From: Vibrio coralliilyticus ATCC BAA-450
GTDB taxonomy: Bacteria; Pseudomonadota; Gammaproteobacteria; Enterobacterales; Vibrionaceae
Direction: 5' to 3'
NCBI RefSeq assembly: GCF_000176135.1
Contig: NZ_ACZN01000020.1
Location: forward strand, 1 to 64,000
DNA length: 64,000 nucleotides
Both the position numbers and the translations under genes were made by a program. Below are positions 19,857-29,171 of this stretch, in pieces. The number at the start of each line of letters is the position of its first letter. The stretch's first letter is position 1. Below the pieces are notes generated by a model, which was not told where the DNA came from, searched no databases, and was given only the letters and a program-made list of their open reading frames with translations.

Positions 19857-21584
19857 TTAAAACGGGAAAAATTGAGGAATCAAAGCCAATACCAGCACCG
19901 AGTAAACGATGGAGACTGGAATACCGACTCTGACGTAGTCTGCAAGCTTATAGTTACCTACGCTGTATACGAGCAAGTTGGTCTGGTAACCATAAGGCGA
20001 AATAAAGCTGGCACTTGCACCAAACAGTACCGCCATAATAAATGGCATTGGGTCGACGCCATACCCAATAGCCATACTGTAGCCAAGTGGAAACGCGAGC
20101 GCAGCAGCTGCATTATTGGTCACCAGCTCGGTCAGTATTAGAGTAAAGAGGTAAGTTGCAACCAAAGCTCCAAATGCCCCCCAACCATTGAATGTTTCCA
20201 TAAACATCGCGCCCAATGTGGCGGATAAACCAGAGGACATCATCAGCTGGGCGATGGATAAAGCAGAGCCGACGATCACAACGATATCGACAGGAAAACG
20301 ACGTCTAAGCTCTCCCATCTGGATGACACCAAAAAACAGCGCCGCAAGAAGGAAAACCGACAAACCTTTAATCAGTGGGAAGACGTTCAGCAATGCAGCA
20401 GCAATTACGCCTGCAAACCCGATCAGCACTAGACTAGATTTATTCGCATCAAGGCGAGCGCTCGAATCCAAGTCATTCACCAAAACAAACTCTTTGCGGT
20501 GTGCCTTGCGCTCCTGCTCAAAACGTTTGCCTGGTACCAAGACTAAGGTATCACCGGCATTGAGTTCTATATTACCCAATCCACCCTGCAACCTTTCGTG
20601 GCCACGACGAATCGCGACCACAACTGCATCAAAGCGATCACGAAAATGGCTGGATTTGAGGGTCTTGTTACAAAAGCTAGCTGAAGAGCTCACCACCACT
20701 TCAACAAAGCTCTGGCCGTTAAGGTGGTGCTGACCAAACAGCGTCAGGCCTTGAATTTCCTGAAGTGTGGCAACGCTTTCAATATCACCACAGAACAATA
20801 AGCGGTCTTTGGCCTGCAAAACAAAATCCGGTTCCACCGATGCCATGGTTTTACCACCACGTATCACTTCCGCTAGGAACAGTTTTCTCAACGCACGTAG
20901 GTTGTTTTCACTGATACTCCGCCCCACCAAAGGTGAGCCTGGCTCCACAATCGCTTCAAGAAAATAAGGCAACTCTTCCTGATTTTGATCTTCATAGTTC
21001 GGAAGTAAATAGCTCAGAGGGATCAAGATCAACAGACCTGCTACCAGCACAGACAATCCGATCATAGTTGGAGTAAAAAAGCCAAGACTCGGGAGTCCTG
21101 CATCTTCTACAAAGCTGTTAATGATCAAGTTGGTTGACGTACCGATCAAGGTCAATGTGCCGCCAAGAATTGCCGCATAAGAGAGTGGGATAAGTAGCTT
21201 AGAAGGAGCATGGGACTGGTTACGCTTGATAGCGCCGATCAAAGAGACAACCACAGCGGTATTGTTGGTGAACGACGATAGGAATGCTGTCGACAAACCA
21301 AGCTTCGCAACAACTGTACCAAGCTTGCCCGTCGATAAAGAACGACTGACCCAGCTGATCAGTCTGGTTTTCTCCAACGCGCTGGAGGCAAGAATCAGCA
21401 ACACCAGCGTTAACAGAGAGGAATTAGTAAAGTTAGTGGCAACATCGCCAAGTTCAATCATGCCAGCGAGAAACGCTATGAACGCCGCCCCTGCAAATAT
21501 AAAACTTGGCTTAATTCGTGTTGTGATCAGGCACGTAACGATACCCAACAACACTGCCAACACGAACCCTTGCTGCCACATCAT
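19857..21584 (-). CDS. SLC13 family permease with TrkA-C domains, probable sulfate transporter
   Basis: A 575-aa inner-membrane protein. About five membrane segments (1-190), a cytosolic insert (about 205-370) with two TrkA-C-like repeats (for example VEPGSPLVGRSISENNLRAL and VVSSSASFCNKTLKSSHF), then more membrane segments. Two family SNT-like signatures, GGTLTLIGTSTNLIINSF and ELVTNNAAAALAFPLGYS, are seen. SLC13/DASS members move dicarboxylates or sulfate with sodium; its place between cysN and cysC points to sulfate. Gaps are 20 bases to cysN and 10 to cysC, so it is part of the operon. Substrate is inferred from context. Confidence 0.88.
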   Translation of the reverse strand: MMWQQGFVLAVLLGIVTCLITTRIKPSFIFAGAAFIAFLAGMIELGDVATNFTNSSLLTLVLLILASSALEKTRLISWVSRSLSTGKLGTVVAKLGLSTAFLSSFTNNTAVVVSLIGAIKRNQSHAPSKLLIPLSYAAILGGTLTLIGTSTNLIINSFVEDAGLPSLGFFTPTMIGLSVLVAGLLILIPLSYLLPNYEDQNQEELPYFLEAIVEPGSPLVGRSISENNLRALRKLFLAEVIRGGKTMASVEPDFVLQAKDRLLFCGDIESVATLQEIQGLTLFGQHHLNGQSFVEVVVSSSASFCNKTLKSSHFRDRFDAVVVAIRRGHERLQGGLGNIELNAGDTLVLVPGKRFEQERKAHRKEFVLVNDLDSSARLDANKSSLVLIGFAGVIAAALLNVFPLIKGLSVFLLAALFFGVIQMGELRRRFPVDIVVIVGSALSIAQLMMSSGLSATLGAMFMETFNGWGAFGALVATYLFTLILTELVTNNAAAALAFPLGYSMAIGYGVDPMPFIMAVLFGASASFISPYGYQTNLLVYSVGNYKLADYVRVGIPVSIVYSVLVLALIPQFFPF

Positions 21585-21604
21585 ACTCTACCTGCTCCGC
21601 TCGG

Positions 21605-23017
21605 TTAGATTTTCGCATCCCACTCAGGGAAGTGTTTAAGAATCAGAGCTTTTAGCTCAGTTTCAAAAGCACCCATGCGCTCCTGAGGAGAACGCTGACG
21701 CTCAGCCAGAGCATCACGCACCAAACCTGCACCTACGGTCACGTTAGTCAGGCGATCGATGATGATGAAACCACCGGTATCCTGGACGGCATCGTAGTTG
21801 TCGATGGCGACCGACTCATTCAGTGTCCACTCACACAAACCAATACCATTCAGTGGTAGCTCTTCTGCCTTGTGCATAGACAGGTTGTTGATGTCGTACT
21901 GGTGACGAATGGCTTCAACGCGACCTACAGTCTTCTTGCCCGCAATCTTCACATCGTAATCACGGCCAGCCTGCAATGGCTGCTCTGTCATCCACACCAC
22001 ATCAGCAAGCAGTCGGTTACTTGACTCAACTTGAGCATGTTCAAGCACGATCAGGTCACCACGACTGATATCGATCTCATCTTCCAATGTCAGCGTCACC
22101 GCTAGGCCTGCTTGAGCTTGTTCTAGGTCGCCATCAAAAGTCACAATACGCGCCACTTTCGAACTCTTACCTGAAGGCAAAGCTTTAATGCGGTCACCCA
22201 CTTTGACATTGCCTGAGGCAATCGTGCCCGCAAAACCACGGAAGTCGAGGTTTGGACGATTGACATATTGGACAGGGAAACGGAAATCCCCCTCTTCTTT
22301 AACCTGGTCAACATCGACGTTTTCTAGAAGATCGAGTAGAGACGGCCCTTCAAACCAACTCAGGTTATCACTCGCTTCCACCACATTGTCACCCTCTAGC
22401 GCAGACAGTGGAATGATCTGAATATCGGTTTCACCTTGTAGGTTTTCTGAAAACGACAGGTATTCGTCACGGATCTCTTCAAAGCGTTGTTGTGAATACT
22501 CAACCAGATCCATCTTGTTCACTGCCACCACAAAGTGCTTAAGGCCAAGCAAGTTTGAGATGAAAGAGTGACGGCGAGTTTGATCCAATACCCCTTTACG
22601 CGCATCAATCAAAATGACCGCAAGATCACAGGTCGAAGCGCCTGTCGCCATGTTACGTGTGTACTGCTCATGCCCCGGCGTGTCGGCAATGATGAACTTA
22701 CGCTTCTGGGTAGAGAAATAGCGATACGCGACATCAATCGTAATCCCCTGCTCACGTTCAGCCTGCAAACCATCAACCAACAACGCTAGGTCTGGACGTT
22801 CGCCGGTGGTGCCGACGCGCTGACTATCCGAATGAACGGCGGCCAACTGATCTTCATAAATTTGCTTTGAGTCGTGGAGTAGACGACCAATCAATGTACT
22901 TTTACCATCATCTACTGAACCACATGTGAGGAATCTAAGTAGCGATTTGTGTTGATGCTGAGTCAGGTAACCTTCGATACCAAGTTCAGCTAATTGAGCT
23001 TCAACTGCACTGTTCAT
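21605..23017 (-). CDS. cysN: Sulfate adenylyltransferase GTPase subunit CysN
   Basis: Large subunit (470 aa) of ATP sulfurylase. GTP hydrolysis here drives formation of APS by CysD. Elongation-factor-like GTPase motifs: G1 GSVDDGKST (residues 33-41), G3 DTPGHEQYTRN, G4 NKMDL. Domain II/III beta-barrels follow. No APS-kinase domain is fused at the C-terminus; that function is the separate cysC. It lies 18 bases after cysD. Confidence 0.97.
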   Translation of the reverse strand: MNSAVEAQLAELGIEGYLTQHQHKSLLRFLTCGSVDDGKSTLIGRLLHDSKQIYEDQLAAVHSDSQRVGTTGERPDLALLVDGLQAEREQGITIDVAYRYFSTQKRKFIIADTPGHEQYTRNMATGASTCDLAVILIDARKGVLDQTRRHSFISNLLGLKHFVVAVNKMDLVEYSQQRFEEIRDEYLSFSENLQGETDIQIIPLSALEGDNVVEASDNLSWFEGPSLLDLLENVDVDQVKEEGDFRFPVQYVNRPNLDFRGFAGTIASGNVKVGDRIKALPSGKSSKVARIVTFDGDLEQAQAGLAVTLTLEDEIDISRGDLIVLEHAQVESSNRLLADVVWMTEQPLQAGRDYDVKIAGKKTVGRVEAIRHQYDINNLSMHKAEELPLNGIGLCEWTLNESVAIDNYDAVQDTGGFIIIDRLTNVTVGAGLVRDALAERQRSPQERMGAFETELKALILKHFPEWDAKI

Positions 23018-23035
23018 AATCTTTCCTTAGATCCT

Positions 23036-23944
23036 TTAGAAATAACCTTGTCGTTTCTTCAATTCCATCGATCCCGACTGATCGTGGTCGATCGCACGGC
23101 CTTGTCGTTCGCTCGATGTCGCAACCAGCATTTCTTCAATAATGCCCGTTAGTGTATTGGCGTCTGATTCAATCGCACCGGTCAGCGGGTAGCATCCTAA
23201 AGTACGGAAACGGACGTTTTTCTCTTCAATCACTTCACCTGGCTGAAGCTTCATTCGCTCATCGTCCACCATGATGAGCATGCCATCACGCTCAACGACT
23301 GGCCGCTTATCAGCTAGGTAAAGTGGAACAATTTCGATGTTCTCTAGATAGATGTATTGCCAGATATCCAGCTCAGTCCAGTTGGATAGTGGGAACACTC
23401 GAATGCTTTCACCTTTATTGATCTGGCCGTTGTAAGTACGCCATAACTCAGGACGTTGATTCTTAGGGTCCCATGTATGGTTCTTGTCACGGAAAGAATA
23501 GACACGCTCTTTCGCACGAGATTTCTCTTCATCGCGACGCGCACCACCAAACGCTGCATCAAAACCATACTTATTCAGCGCTTGTTTAAGACCTTGAGTT
23601 TTCATGATGTCAGTATGCTTGGACGAGCCATGTTCGAATGGGCTGCATCCCATCGCAAGACCTTCTGGGTTCTTATGAACCAAAAGCTCAAAGCCGTATT
23701 TTTCTGCGGTTTTGTCGCGGAATTTGATCATCTCCTTAAACTTCCAGTCGGTATCGACGTGAAGTAGAGGAAACGGGATCTTACCCGGGTAAAAAGCCTT
23801 ACGAGCAAGATGCAGCATGACTGAGGAGTCTTTACCGATGGAGTACATCATCACCGGATTATCAAACTCTGCGGCAACTTCGCGGATAATATGAATACTT
23901 TCCGCTTCAAGCTGCTTGAGATGGGTTAAACGTTCTTGGTCCAT
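23036..23944 (-). CDS. cysD: Sulfate adenylyltransferase subunit 2 CysD
   Basis: Catalytic subunit (302 aa, the E. coli length) that joins sulfate to ATP to make APS, working with CysN. The PP-loop SIGKDSSVMLHLARKAFYPG near residue 35 binds ATP, and FGGARRDEEKSRAKER and the C-terminal MELKKRQGYF are conserved. The ATG at 23944 is chosen because AAAGGA precedes it and the first residues MDQERLTHLKQLEAESI match E. coli. An upstream in-frame start adding 34 residues overlaps cobA and has no support. Confidence 0.97.
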   Translation of the reverse strand: MDQERLTHLKQLEAESIHIIREVAAEFDNPVMMYSIGKDSSVMLHLARKAFYPGKIPFPLLHVDTDWKFKEMIKFRDKTAEKYGFELLVHKNPEGLAMGCSPFEHGSSKHTDIMKTQGLKQALNKYGFDAAFGGARRDEEKSRAKERVYSFRDKNHTWDPKNQRPELWRTYNGQINKGESIRVFPLSNWTELDIWQYIYLENIEIVPLYLADKRPVVERDGMLIMVDDERMKLQPGEVIEEKNVRFRTLGCYPLTGAIESDANTLTGIIEEMLVATSSERQGRAIDHDQSGSMELKKRQGYF

Positions 23945-24002
23945 GTTAGTGCTTCCTTTGCGGCTCACTGGGAGCGTCTGACAAATTCTAAATAAATGGG
24001 CA

Positions 24003-24872
24003 TTACGCGAATTGGCGCTGTTGTAATGGTTCTTGCTGTGCTCCAAACCACGTTAATTTTTCTGACAAAGACACCACTTCCCCAATCACAATCAGTGACG
24101 GCGACTCGGCATCTTGAGCAAGAGTTGCCAGCTGTGACAGCTGACCTTTAAAAACTTTCTGACAGGATTGTGTTCCGCGCTCGATGATCGCAATCGGAGT
24201 GTCTGGTGAGCGGCCATGTTCAATCAACTGACCTTGAATGTACTCAGACTTCATTAGCCCCATATAAATCACCAAAGTCTGATTACCGCGAGCCAGCGTT
24301 GACCAGTCCATTTGGTCACTTTCAGCTTTAAGATGACCAGTAATAAACATCGCTGTTTGCGCATAATCGCGGTGCGTCAATGGGATGCCTGCATAGGCGG
24401 TAGCACCAGCAGCAGCGGTAATTCCAGGCACAACGTGGAACGAAACGCCCGCATCAGCCAAGACTTCCAGTTCTTCACCACCACGGCCAAAGATAAATGG
24501 ATCGCCACCTTTGATACGTACAACGCGATGTCCTTGTTGAGCAAAGTCCACCAGTAGCTGATTGGTTTTTTCTTGAGGAACACTATGATGACCAGCACGC
24601 TTGCCGACACAGACTAAGATCGTATCGCTCGGTACCAGTGCCATGATTTCATCGGAGACTAAATAGTCGTAGAGAACAACATCCGCCTGCTGTAAAAAGC
24701 GCAGTGCTTTGATGGTCAGCAATTCAAGGTCACCCGGACCAGCACCAATAAGAGCCACTTCACCTGAGTTCAAAACACTCTTACCAATACTCTCGGCGGT
24801 AGAAGACTGCGCTTGTGCCGCTCGCGGGTTGTGAAGTGGAAATTGAGAAATTGTATCCTTGCTCGCCATCAT
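24003..24872 (-). CDS. cobA: Uroporphyrinogen-III C-methyltransferase
   Basis: SUMT enzyme (289 aa) that adds two methyl groups from SAM to uroporphyrinogen III, giving precorrin-2 for siroheme and possibly cobalamin. SAM-binding VALIGAGPGDLELLTIKAL (about 38-56), VRIKGGDPFIFGRGGEE and VPGITAAAGATAYAGIPLTHR are diagnostic. The domain is not fused to a CysG-type oxidase/chelatase. As first gene of the cobA-cysD-cysN operon it probably supplies siroheme to CysI. Two adjacent ATG codons are possible starts; AGGA lies 5-8 bases upstream. Confidence 0.95.
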   Translation of the reverse strand: MMASKDTISQFPLHNPRAAQAQSSTAESIGKSVLNSGEVALIGAGPGDLELLTIKALRFLQQADVVLYDYLVSDEIMALVPSDTILVCVGKRAGHHSVPQEKTNQLLVDFAQQGHRVVRIKGGDPFIFGRGGEELEVLADAGVSFHVVPGITAAAGATAYAGIPLTHRDYAQTAMFITGHLKAESDQMDWSTLARGNQTLVIYMGLMKSEYIQGQLIEHGRSPDTPIAIIERGTQSCQKVFKGQLSQLATLAQDAESPSLIVIGEVVSLSEKLTWFGAQQEPLQQRQFA

Positions 24873-24923
24873 GTTGTTCCTTTCCTGTCGTTGAAAGCAT
24901 TATGGCGCTCTATATATATTACC

Positions 24924-24941
24924 TGAAATTCTAAAATTTCA
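24924..24941. promoter_or_regulatory. Inverted repeat upstream of the cobA-cys operon
   Basis: TGAAATT-CTAA-AATTTCA, a perfect 7-bp inverted repeat 52 bases upstream of cobA and on the side of the divergent cpdB promoter. It could be an operator for sulfur control (CysB is the expected regulator), but the sequence alone does not say so. Confidence 0.35.
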
Positions 24942-25131
24942 TTTTTTATACCTTTTTCTGATAAGAGTAGAATGCAATGTGGTTAATGGTTGAACACAGA
25001 TGAGATCTACTGAGCAGAACGGTATAAAGTAATTGTTCTAGGTCACAGTTTGTTACTGAGCGAAATATCTGTTGCACGGCGTTTTGCTACATTATGCAAC
25101 GTCTCAAAATAACGCTATCGGAGCTTACAAA

Positions 25132-27093
25132 ATGAAAGTCGCAGTGAAACCCCTTTCGCTTGCTGTACTGGGTGGCATGCTAACTATGGCTGGCCCAGCA
25201 ATGGCAGAAACGATCAAATTACGTATCGTAGAAACCACGGATATTCACACTAACGTCATGGACTACGACTACTACAAAGATAAACCGACTCAAAAAACCG
25301 GTCTGACACGCACAGCAACGCTGGTTAAGCAAGCTCAGGCCGAGGTAGAGAACAGCGTACTGGTTGATAATGGTGACCTTATCCAAGGTAGCCCTATGGG
25401 TGACTACATGGCCGACAAAGGCATCAAACCAGGTGAAGTACACCCCGTCTACAAAGCAATGAACCAGCTAAACTACGATGTCGGTAACATTGGTAACCAC
25501 GAGTTTAACTACGGTCTGGAGTTCCTTGCAGAAACCATCAATGACGCAGACTTCCCATACATCAGCGCCAACGTGTTTGATAAGAAAACAGGCAAGCACT
25601 ACTTCAAGCCATACATCATCAAAACTCACACTTTCAAAGATGTTGAAGGTGTAGAACATGAAATTAAAGTGGGTTACATCGGCTTCGTTCCACCACAAAT
25701 CATGGTATGGGATAAGAAAAATCTTGAAGGTAAGGTATTTGCGAAGGACATCAAAGAGACAGCAGAAGAGCTTGTCCCGCAGATGAAAAAGGAAGGCGCT
25801 GATGTCATCGTTGCCATTCCACACTCTGGCGTAGCATCTGACCCTTACAAAGCAGGCGCAGAAAACTCAACTTACTACTTATCAGAAGTCGAAGGCATTG
25901 ATGCAATCGCCTTTGGTCACTCACATGCTGTCTTCCCGGGTAAAGGTTTTGACAACATCCAAGGTGTCGATAACCAAAAAGGTACCATTAACGGTGTCGC
26001 TTCGGTTATGCCTGGACGCTGGGGCAGCCACGTTGGTGTTATCGACCTAGAATTGAAAGAACAAGATGGCAAGTGGTCAGTTGTGAAAGGTCAGGCAGAA
26101 GCCCGTCCTATCTATGACAAAGTGGCTAAGAAATCTCTTGCTAAAGCCGATCCTGACATGGTGAAAGCGTTAGAAGTAGACCATAAAGGTACGCGCGATT
26201 TCGTTAACCAGCCAATTGGTAAAGCAAACGACGTGATGTACAGCTTCCTTGCTCTAGTACAGGATGATCCAACCGTACAAATCGTTAACCTTGCACAGAA
26301 AGATTACGTGGAACGCTTTATTCAAGGAGACCCTGATCTTTCAGATATTCCAGTCCTTTCTGCAGCCGCTCCTTTCAAAGCTGGTGGTCGTAAGAACGAT
26401 CCAGCAAACTTTACTGAAGTCGAATCCGGCCAGCTGACCTTCCGTAATGCTGCAGACCTTTACCTTTACCCGAACACGCTTGTCGCAATGAAGGTCAAGG
26501 GTAAGGAAGTAAAAGAGTGGCTAGAGTGTACTGCTGGTCAATTCCAACAGATTGATGTTAACAGCACTGCACCACAGCAGCTGATCGACTGGGATGGCTT
26601 CCGTACTTATAACTTCGACGTCATTGACGGTGTTGAGTACCAGATTGATGTAACTCAGCCAGCGAAATACGATGGTGACTGTAAGCTAGTCAACGAAGAC
26701 GCTGAACGTATTGTTGGTTTGACTTACCAAGGTAAGCCAATCGATATGGAACAAGACTTCCTGATCGCGACCAACAACTACCGTGCATACAGCAACAAAT
26801 TCCCAGGCACTGGTAGTGAGTTTGTGGCGTTTGATTCTCCAGACGAAAACCGCTCTGTTATTGCGTCTTACATCAGCCGAGTAAGTAAAGAAAAAGGCGA
26901 AGTAACACCAAGCGCAGACAACAACTGGACATTCGCTCCAATTAAGTCTGACAACAAACTGGACATCCGCTTTGAAACCTCACCAAGTGAGAAAGCTGCA
27001 GCCTTCATTGAGAAGAAAGGCCAGTATCCGATGAAACAAGTCGCAACTGACGATGTCGGTTTCGCGGTTTATCAGATCGACCTACAAAAGTAG
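25132..27093 (+). CDS. cpdB: 2',3'-cyclic-nucleotide 2'-phosphodiesterase / 3'-nucleotidase CpdB
   Basis: Periplasmic bifunctional enzyme (653 aa) that opens 2',3'-cyclic nucleotides and removes 3'-phosphate, for nucleotide salvage. Signal peptide of about 25 residues ends GPAMA-ET. The metallophosphatase domain has ETTDIHTNV, NGDLIQGSP, GNHEFNYGLEF and FGHSHAVFPG metal ligands; the 5'-nucleotidase C-terminal domain follows, with RNAADLYLYPNTL. The start at 25132 (GGAG upstream) gives a normal signal peptide; a longer frame from 25072 does not. Length is close to E. coli CpdB (647). Confidence 0.96.
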   Translation: MKVAVKPLSLAVLGGMLTMAGPAMAETIKLRIVETTDIHTNVMDYDYYKDKPTQKTGLTRTATLVKQAQAEVENSVLVDNGDLIQGSPMGDYMADKGIKPGEVHPVYKAMNQLNYDVGNIGNHEFNYGLEFLAETINDADFPYISANVFDKKTGKHYFKPYIIKTHTFKDVEGVEHEIKVGYIGFVPPQIMVWDKKNLEGKVFAKDIKETAEELVPQMKKEGADVIVAIPHSGVASDPYKAGAENSTYYLSEVEGIDAIAFGHSHAVFPGKGFDNIQGVDNQKGTINGVASVMPGRWGSHVGVIDLELKEQDGKWSVVKGQAEARPIYDKVAKKSLAKADPDMVKALEVDHKGTRDFVNQPIGKANDVMYSFLALVQDDPTVQIVNLAQKDYVERFIQGDPDLSDIPVLSAAAPFKAGGRKNDPANFTEVESGQLTFRNAADLYLYPNTLVAMKVKGKEVKEWLECTAGQFQQIDVNSTAPQQLIDWDGFRTYNFDVIDGVEYQIDVTQPAKYDGDCKLVNEDAERIVGLTYQGKPIDMEQDFLIATNNYRAYSNKFPGTGSEFVAFDSPDENRSVIASYISRVSKEKGEVTPSADNNWTFAPIKSDNKLDIRFETSPSEKAAAFIEKKGQYPMKQVATDDVGFAVYQIDLQK

Positions 27094-27111
27094 GCATGTG
27101 ATATAGTTTTT

Positions 27112-27140
27112 AAGCCGCGATATTTATCGCGGCTTTTTTT
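27112..27140 (+). terminator. Terminator of cpdB
   Basis: Hairpin AAGCCGCGATA / TATCGCGGCTT with seven T on the plus strand, just after the cpdB stop. Confidence 0.9.
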
Positions 27141-27212
27141 CATCACAAGTTAGCGAATCACACTTGATCGGTTTAGAATTCTAAGCATGTTTTAGTTGAT
27201 GATAAAAAGTTC

Positions 27213-27782
27213 ATGCAGCCCACCGAACGCTTTATGGAACAGCTCCAAGCCACAGGCTTCAATCACGATGAAATAGCCCAATTGCTTGACTCTGCTCAGC
27301 TTATTGAGCTCCCGACCCGACATATATTGCTTCATCAAGGTCAGCTCGCCGACGAGATATTTTTCCTCATCGAAGGGATTTGCCACTCCGCCTACCTCAC
27401 TGATAAGGGTAAAGAATTCAGCAAGGAATTTTACTGGGAACACGACTGGATCATCGGCTTTGAAAGTTTAATCAAGCAGCAACCGTCACCCTACCTGCTC
27501 GAATCTCTGACCTCTTGTGTGCTCTTCTCACTTCCAGTAGAAACACTTCGTCAATGGCGTAGTCAAAAACATAGCGTGTATCTCAAGCTGCTCGAAACTC
27601 AGTTGATGTACAAAGAGAACAAAGAACGCTTTATGTTGTTGTACACCCCGGAAGAACGTTATGAGCTGTTCTGCCAGCATTACCCGCACTTACCCGAAAG
27701 GCTAACCGACTATCAGATAGCCGCCTATCTAGGGATTACACCGATTAGCCTGAGCCGAATTAAAAAGCGAATGCAAAGTTAA
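27213..27782 (+). CDS. Crp/Fnr family transcriptional regulator
   Basis: A 189-aa regulator. An N-terminal cyclic-nucleotide-binding-like barrel (about 20-130; HILLHQGQLADEIFFLIEGI) is followed by a short C-terminal helix-turn-helix (LTDYQIAAYLGITPISLSRI). It lacks the GEL...R(S/T)A motif of true cAMP-binding CRP and has no Fnr-type Cys cluster, so its signal is unknown. Many such vibrio proteins stand alone. It precedes an ElaA-like gene with a gap of 70 bases. Confidence 0.85.
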   Translation: MQPTERFMEQLQATGFNHDEIAQLLDSAQLIELPTRHILLHQGQLADEIFFLIEGICHSAYLTDKGKEFSKEFYWEHDWIIGFESLIKQQPSPYLLESLTSCVLFSLPVETLRQWRSQKHSVYLKLLETQLMYKENKERFMLLYTPEERYELFCQHYPHLPERLTDYQIAAYLGITPISLSRIKKRMQS

Positions 27783-27852
27783 CATTTGTTAATGCTGTCA
27801 GGGTTCATCACTGTTAACTTAGGTCTTCATAAGAACGAAACCGAGCAACACT

Positions 27853-28305
27853 ATGATCACCTGGCAACTTCTTCCTTTTGACCAATTGTCTACCCCTCAG
27901 CTATACCGACTCCTCAAACTGCGTGTTGATGTGTTTGTCGTCGAACAAATCTGCCCCTACCCTGAACTGGATGGCAAGGATAGCTTAGAGAACGTGCATC
28001 ATTTAATGGGCTACAAAGACGACGAACTGGTTGCTTACGCGCGACTTCTGCCGCAAAACGTCAGCTACCCTTCAGTCAGTATTGGTCGAGTGGCTACCGC
28101 GCAAGCCCATCGCGGTGACGGGTTAGGCCATCAATTGCTCGAACAAGCCTTATTAGAGTGCGACAAGCTGTGGCCGGGACAAGATATTGAGATTGGTGCT
28201 CAGGAGCATCTAGAAACGTATTACAACCGCCATGGTTTTCAGCGCACCTCAGAGATGTACCTAGAGGACGATATTCCACACATCGACATGAAGTTTAGTC
28301 GTTAG
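27853..28305 (+). CDS. elaA: GNAT N-acetyltransferase, ElaA type
   Basis: A 150-aa acyl-CoA-dependent acetyltransferase. The ElaA signature LRVDVFVVEQICPYPELDG (residues 23-41) and the acetyl-CoA-binding loop GRVATAQAHRGDGLGHQLLEQ (shortened here: RGDGLGHQLL) are clear. The substrate of ElaA proteins is not known. It lies 2 bases before the DMT permease gene, so the two are co-translated. Confidence 0.88.
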   Translation: MITWQLLPFDQLSTPQLYRLLKLRVDVFVVEQICPYPELDGKDSLENVHHLMGYKDDELVAYARLLPQNVSYPSVSIGRVATAQAHRGDGLGHQLLEQALLECDKLWPGQDIEIGAQEHLETYYNRHGFQRTSEMYLEDDIPHIDMKFSR

Positions 28306-28307
28306 CT

Positions 28308-29171
28308 ATGACCGGGCTCTCTCCTCAAGCCATTGCTCTGTGGTTACTCATTGCAGGTAATCTCACGGCATCACTGTCAGATGTGATGGTCAAATTGCTT
28401 GATGGCAGCGTGAGCCCGTTTCAGTACATTTTTATCCGTCAGTTAATCTCAGTTGCGGTAATCTACCCACTGTGGAGAAAAGAAACACAATCTACACGTC
28501 AACTACGCTCACCTGGCCTTAATGTCTTTCGCGCTCATCTGGTTTTGATTGGCAGTGGTTGCATGGTGGTTGCCATCACTCATATGACTTTGGCCAGTGC
28601 GAATGCTGTGTTCTATGCCGCACCTTTGTTAATGCTGCCCATTTCAGTGTTGATGATGGGAGAAAAGCCTTCTCGTTCCAAAGTGCTCGGCACACTATTA
28701 GGCTTTGTTGGTGTGCTGATTGTTCTCAGACCTTCACAATTTCATTGGGCTGCCTTTTTTGCACTCGGTACGGCAACCACGCTGGCGTTGTTTAATGTTT
28801 CAGCACGTAAACTGCCCGAGCAACAATCCATGATCAGTACCTTGTTTTGGACTTCACTGCTATCACTTCCCGTTGCAGGCACTCTGGCTGTTTGGTCATG
28901 GCAACCAATCAACGCCTCCCAATTGGGACTAATCGCTGCCGGAGCACTTTTGATTCTTGTTTATAATGGTTTAGCTGTTCTGGCTTACCGAAAAGCGCCA
29001 GCTGGGGAGATAGGCTTAGCAGAGTATTCTGGATTAGTGTTTGTCACTCTGTTTGGAATCTGGTGGTTTAACGAAATTCCGGATTGGATTACTGCCATGG
29101 GTATCATGCTGATCATCGCCCCTTTATTACCAATCAGAAGGCGATTTCGACAGCGTATTGTAAACAGTTAA
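28308..29171 (+). CDS. DMT family transporter (EamA)
   Basis: Inner-membrane exporter-type permease of 287 aa with about ten hydrophobic helices arranged as two EamA repeats (about 10-140 and 155-280). Features such as LASANAVFYAAPLLMLPISV and APAGEIGLAEYSGLVFVTL are typical. Substrate unknown; metabolite or amino-acid export is common in the family. It ends exactly where the converging ytfB gene ends (adjacent bases), with no terminator between. Confidence 0.88.
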   Translation: MTGLSPQAIALWLLIAGNLTASLSDVMVKLLDGSVSPFQYIFIRQLISVAVIYPLWRKETQSTRQLRSPGLNVFRAHLVLIGSGCMVVAITHMTLASANAVFYAAPLLMLPISVLMMGEKPSRSKVLGTLLGFVGVLIVLRPSQFHWAAFFALGTATTLALFNVSARKLPEQQSMISTLFWTSLLSLPVAGTLAVWSWQPINASQLGLIAAGALLILVYNGLAVLAYRKAPAGEIGLAEYSGLVFVTLFGIWWFNEIPDWITAMGIMLIIAPLLPIRRRFRQRIVNS

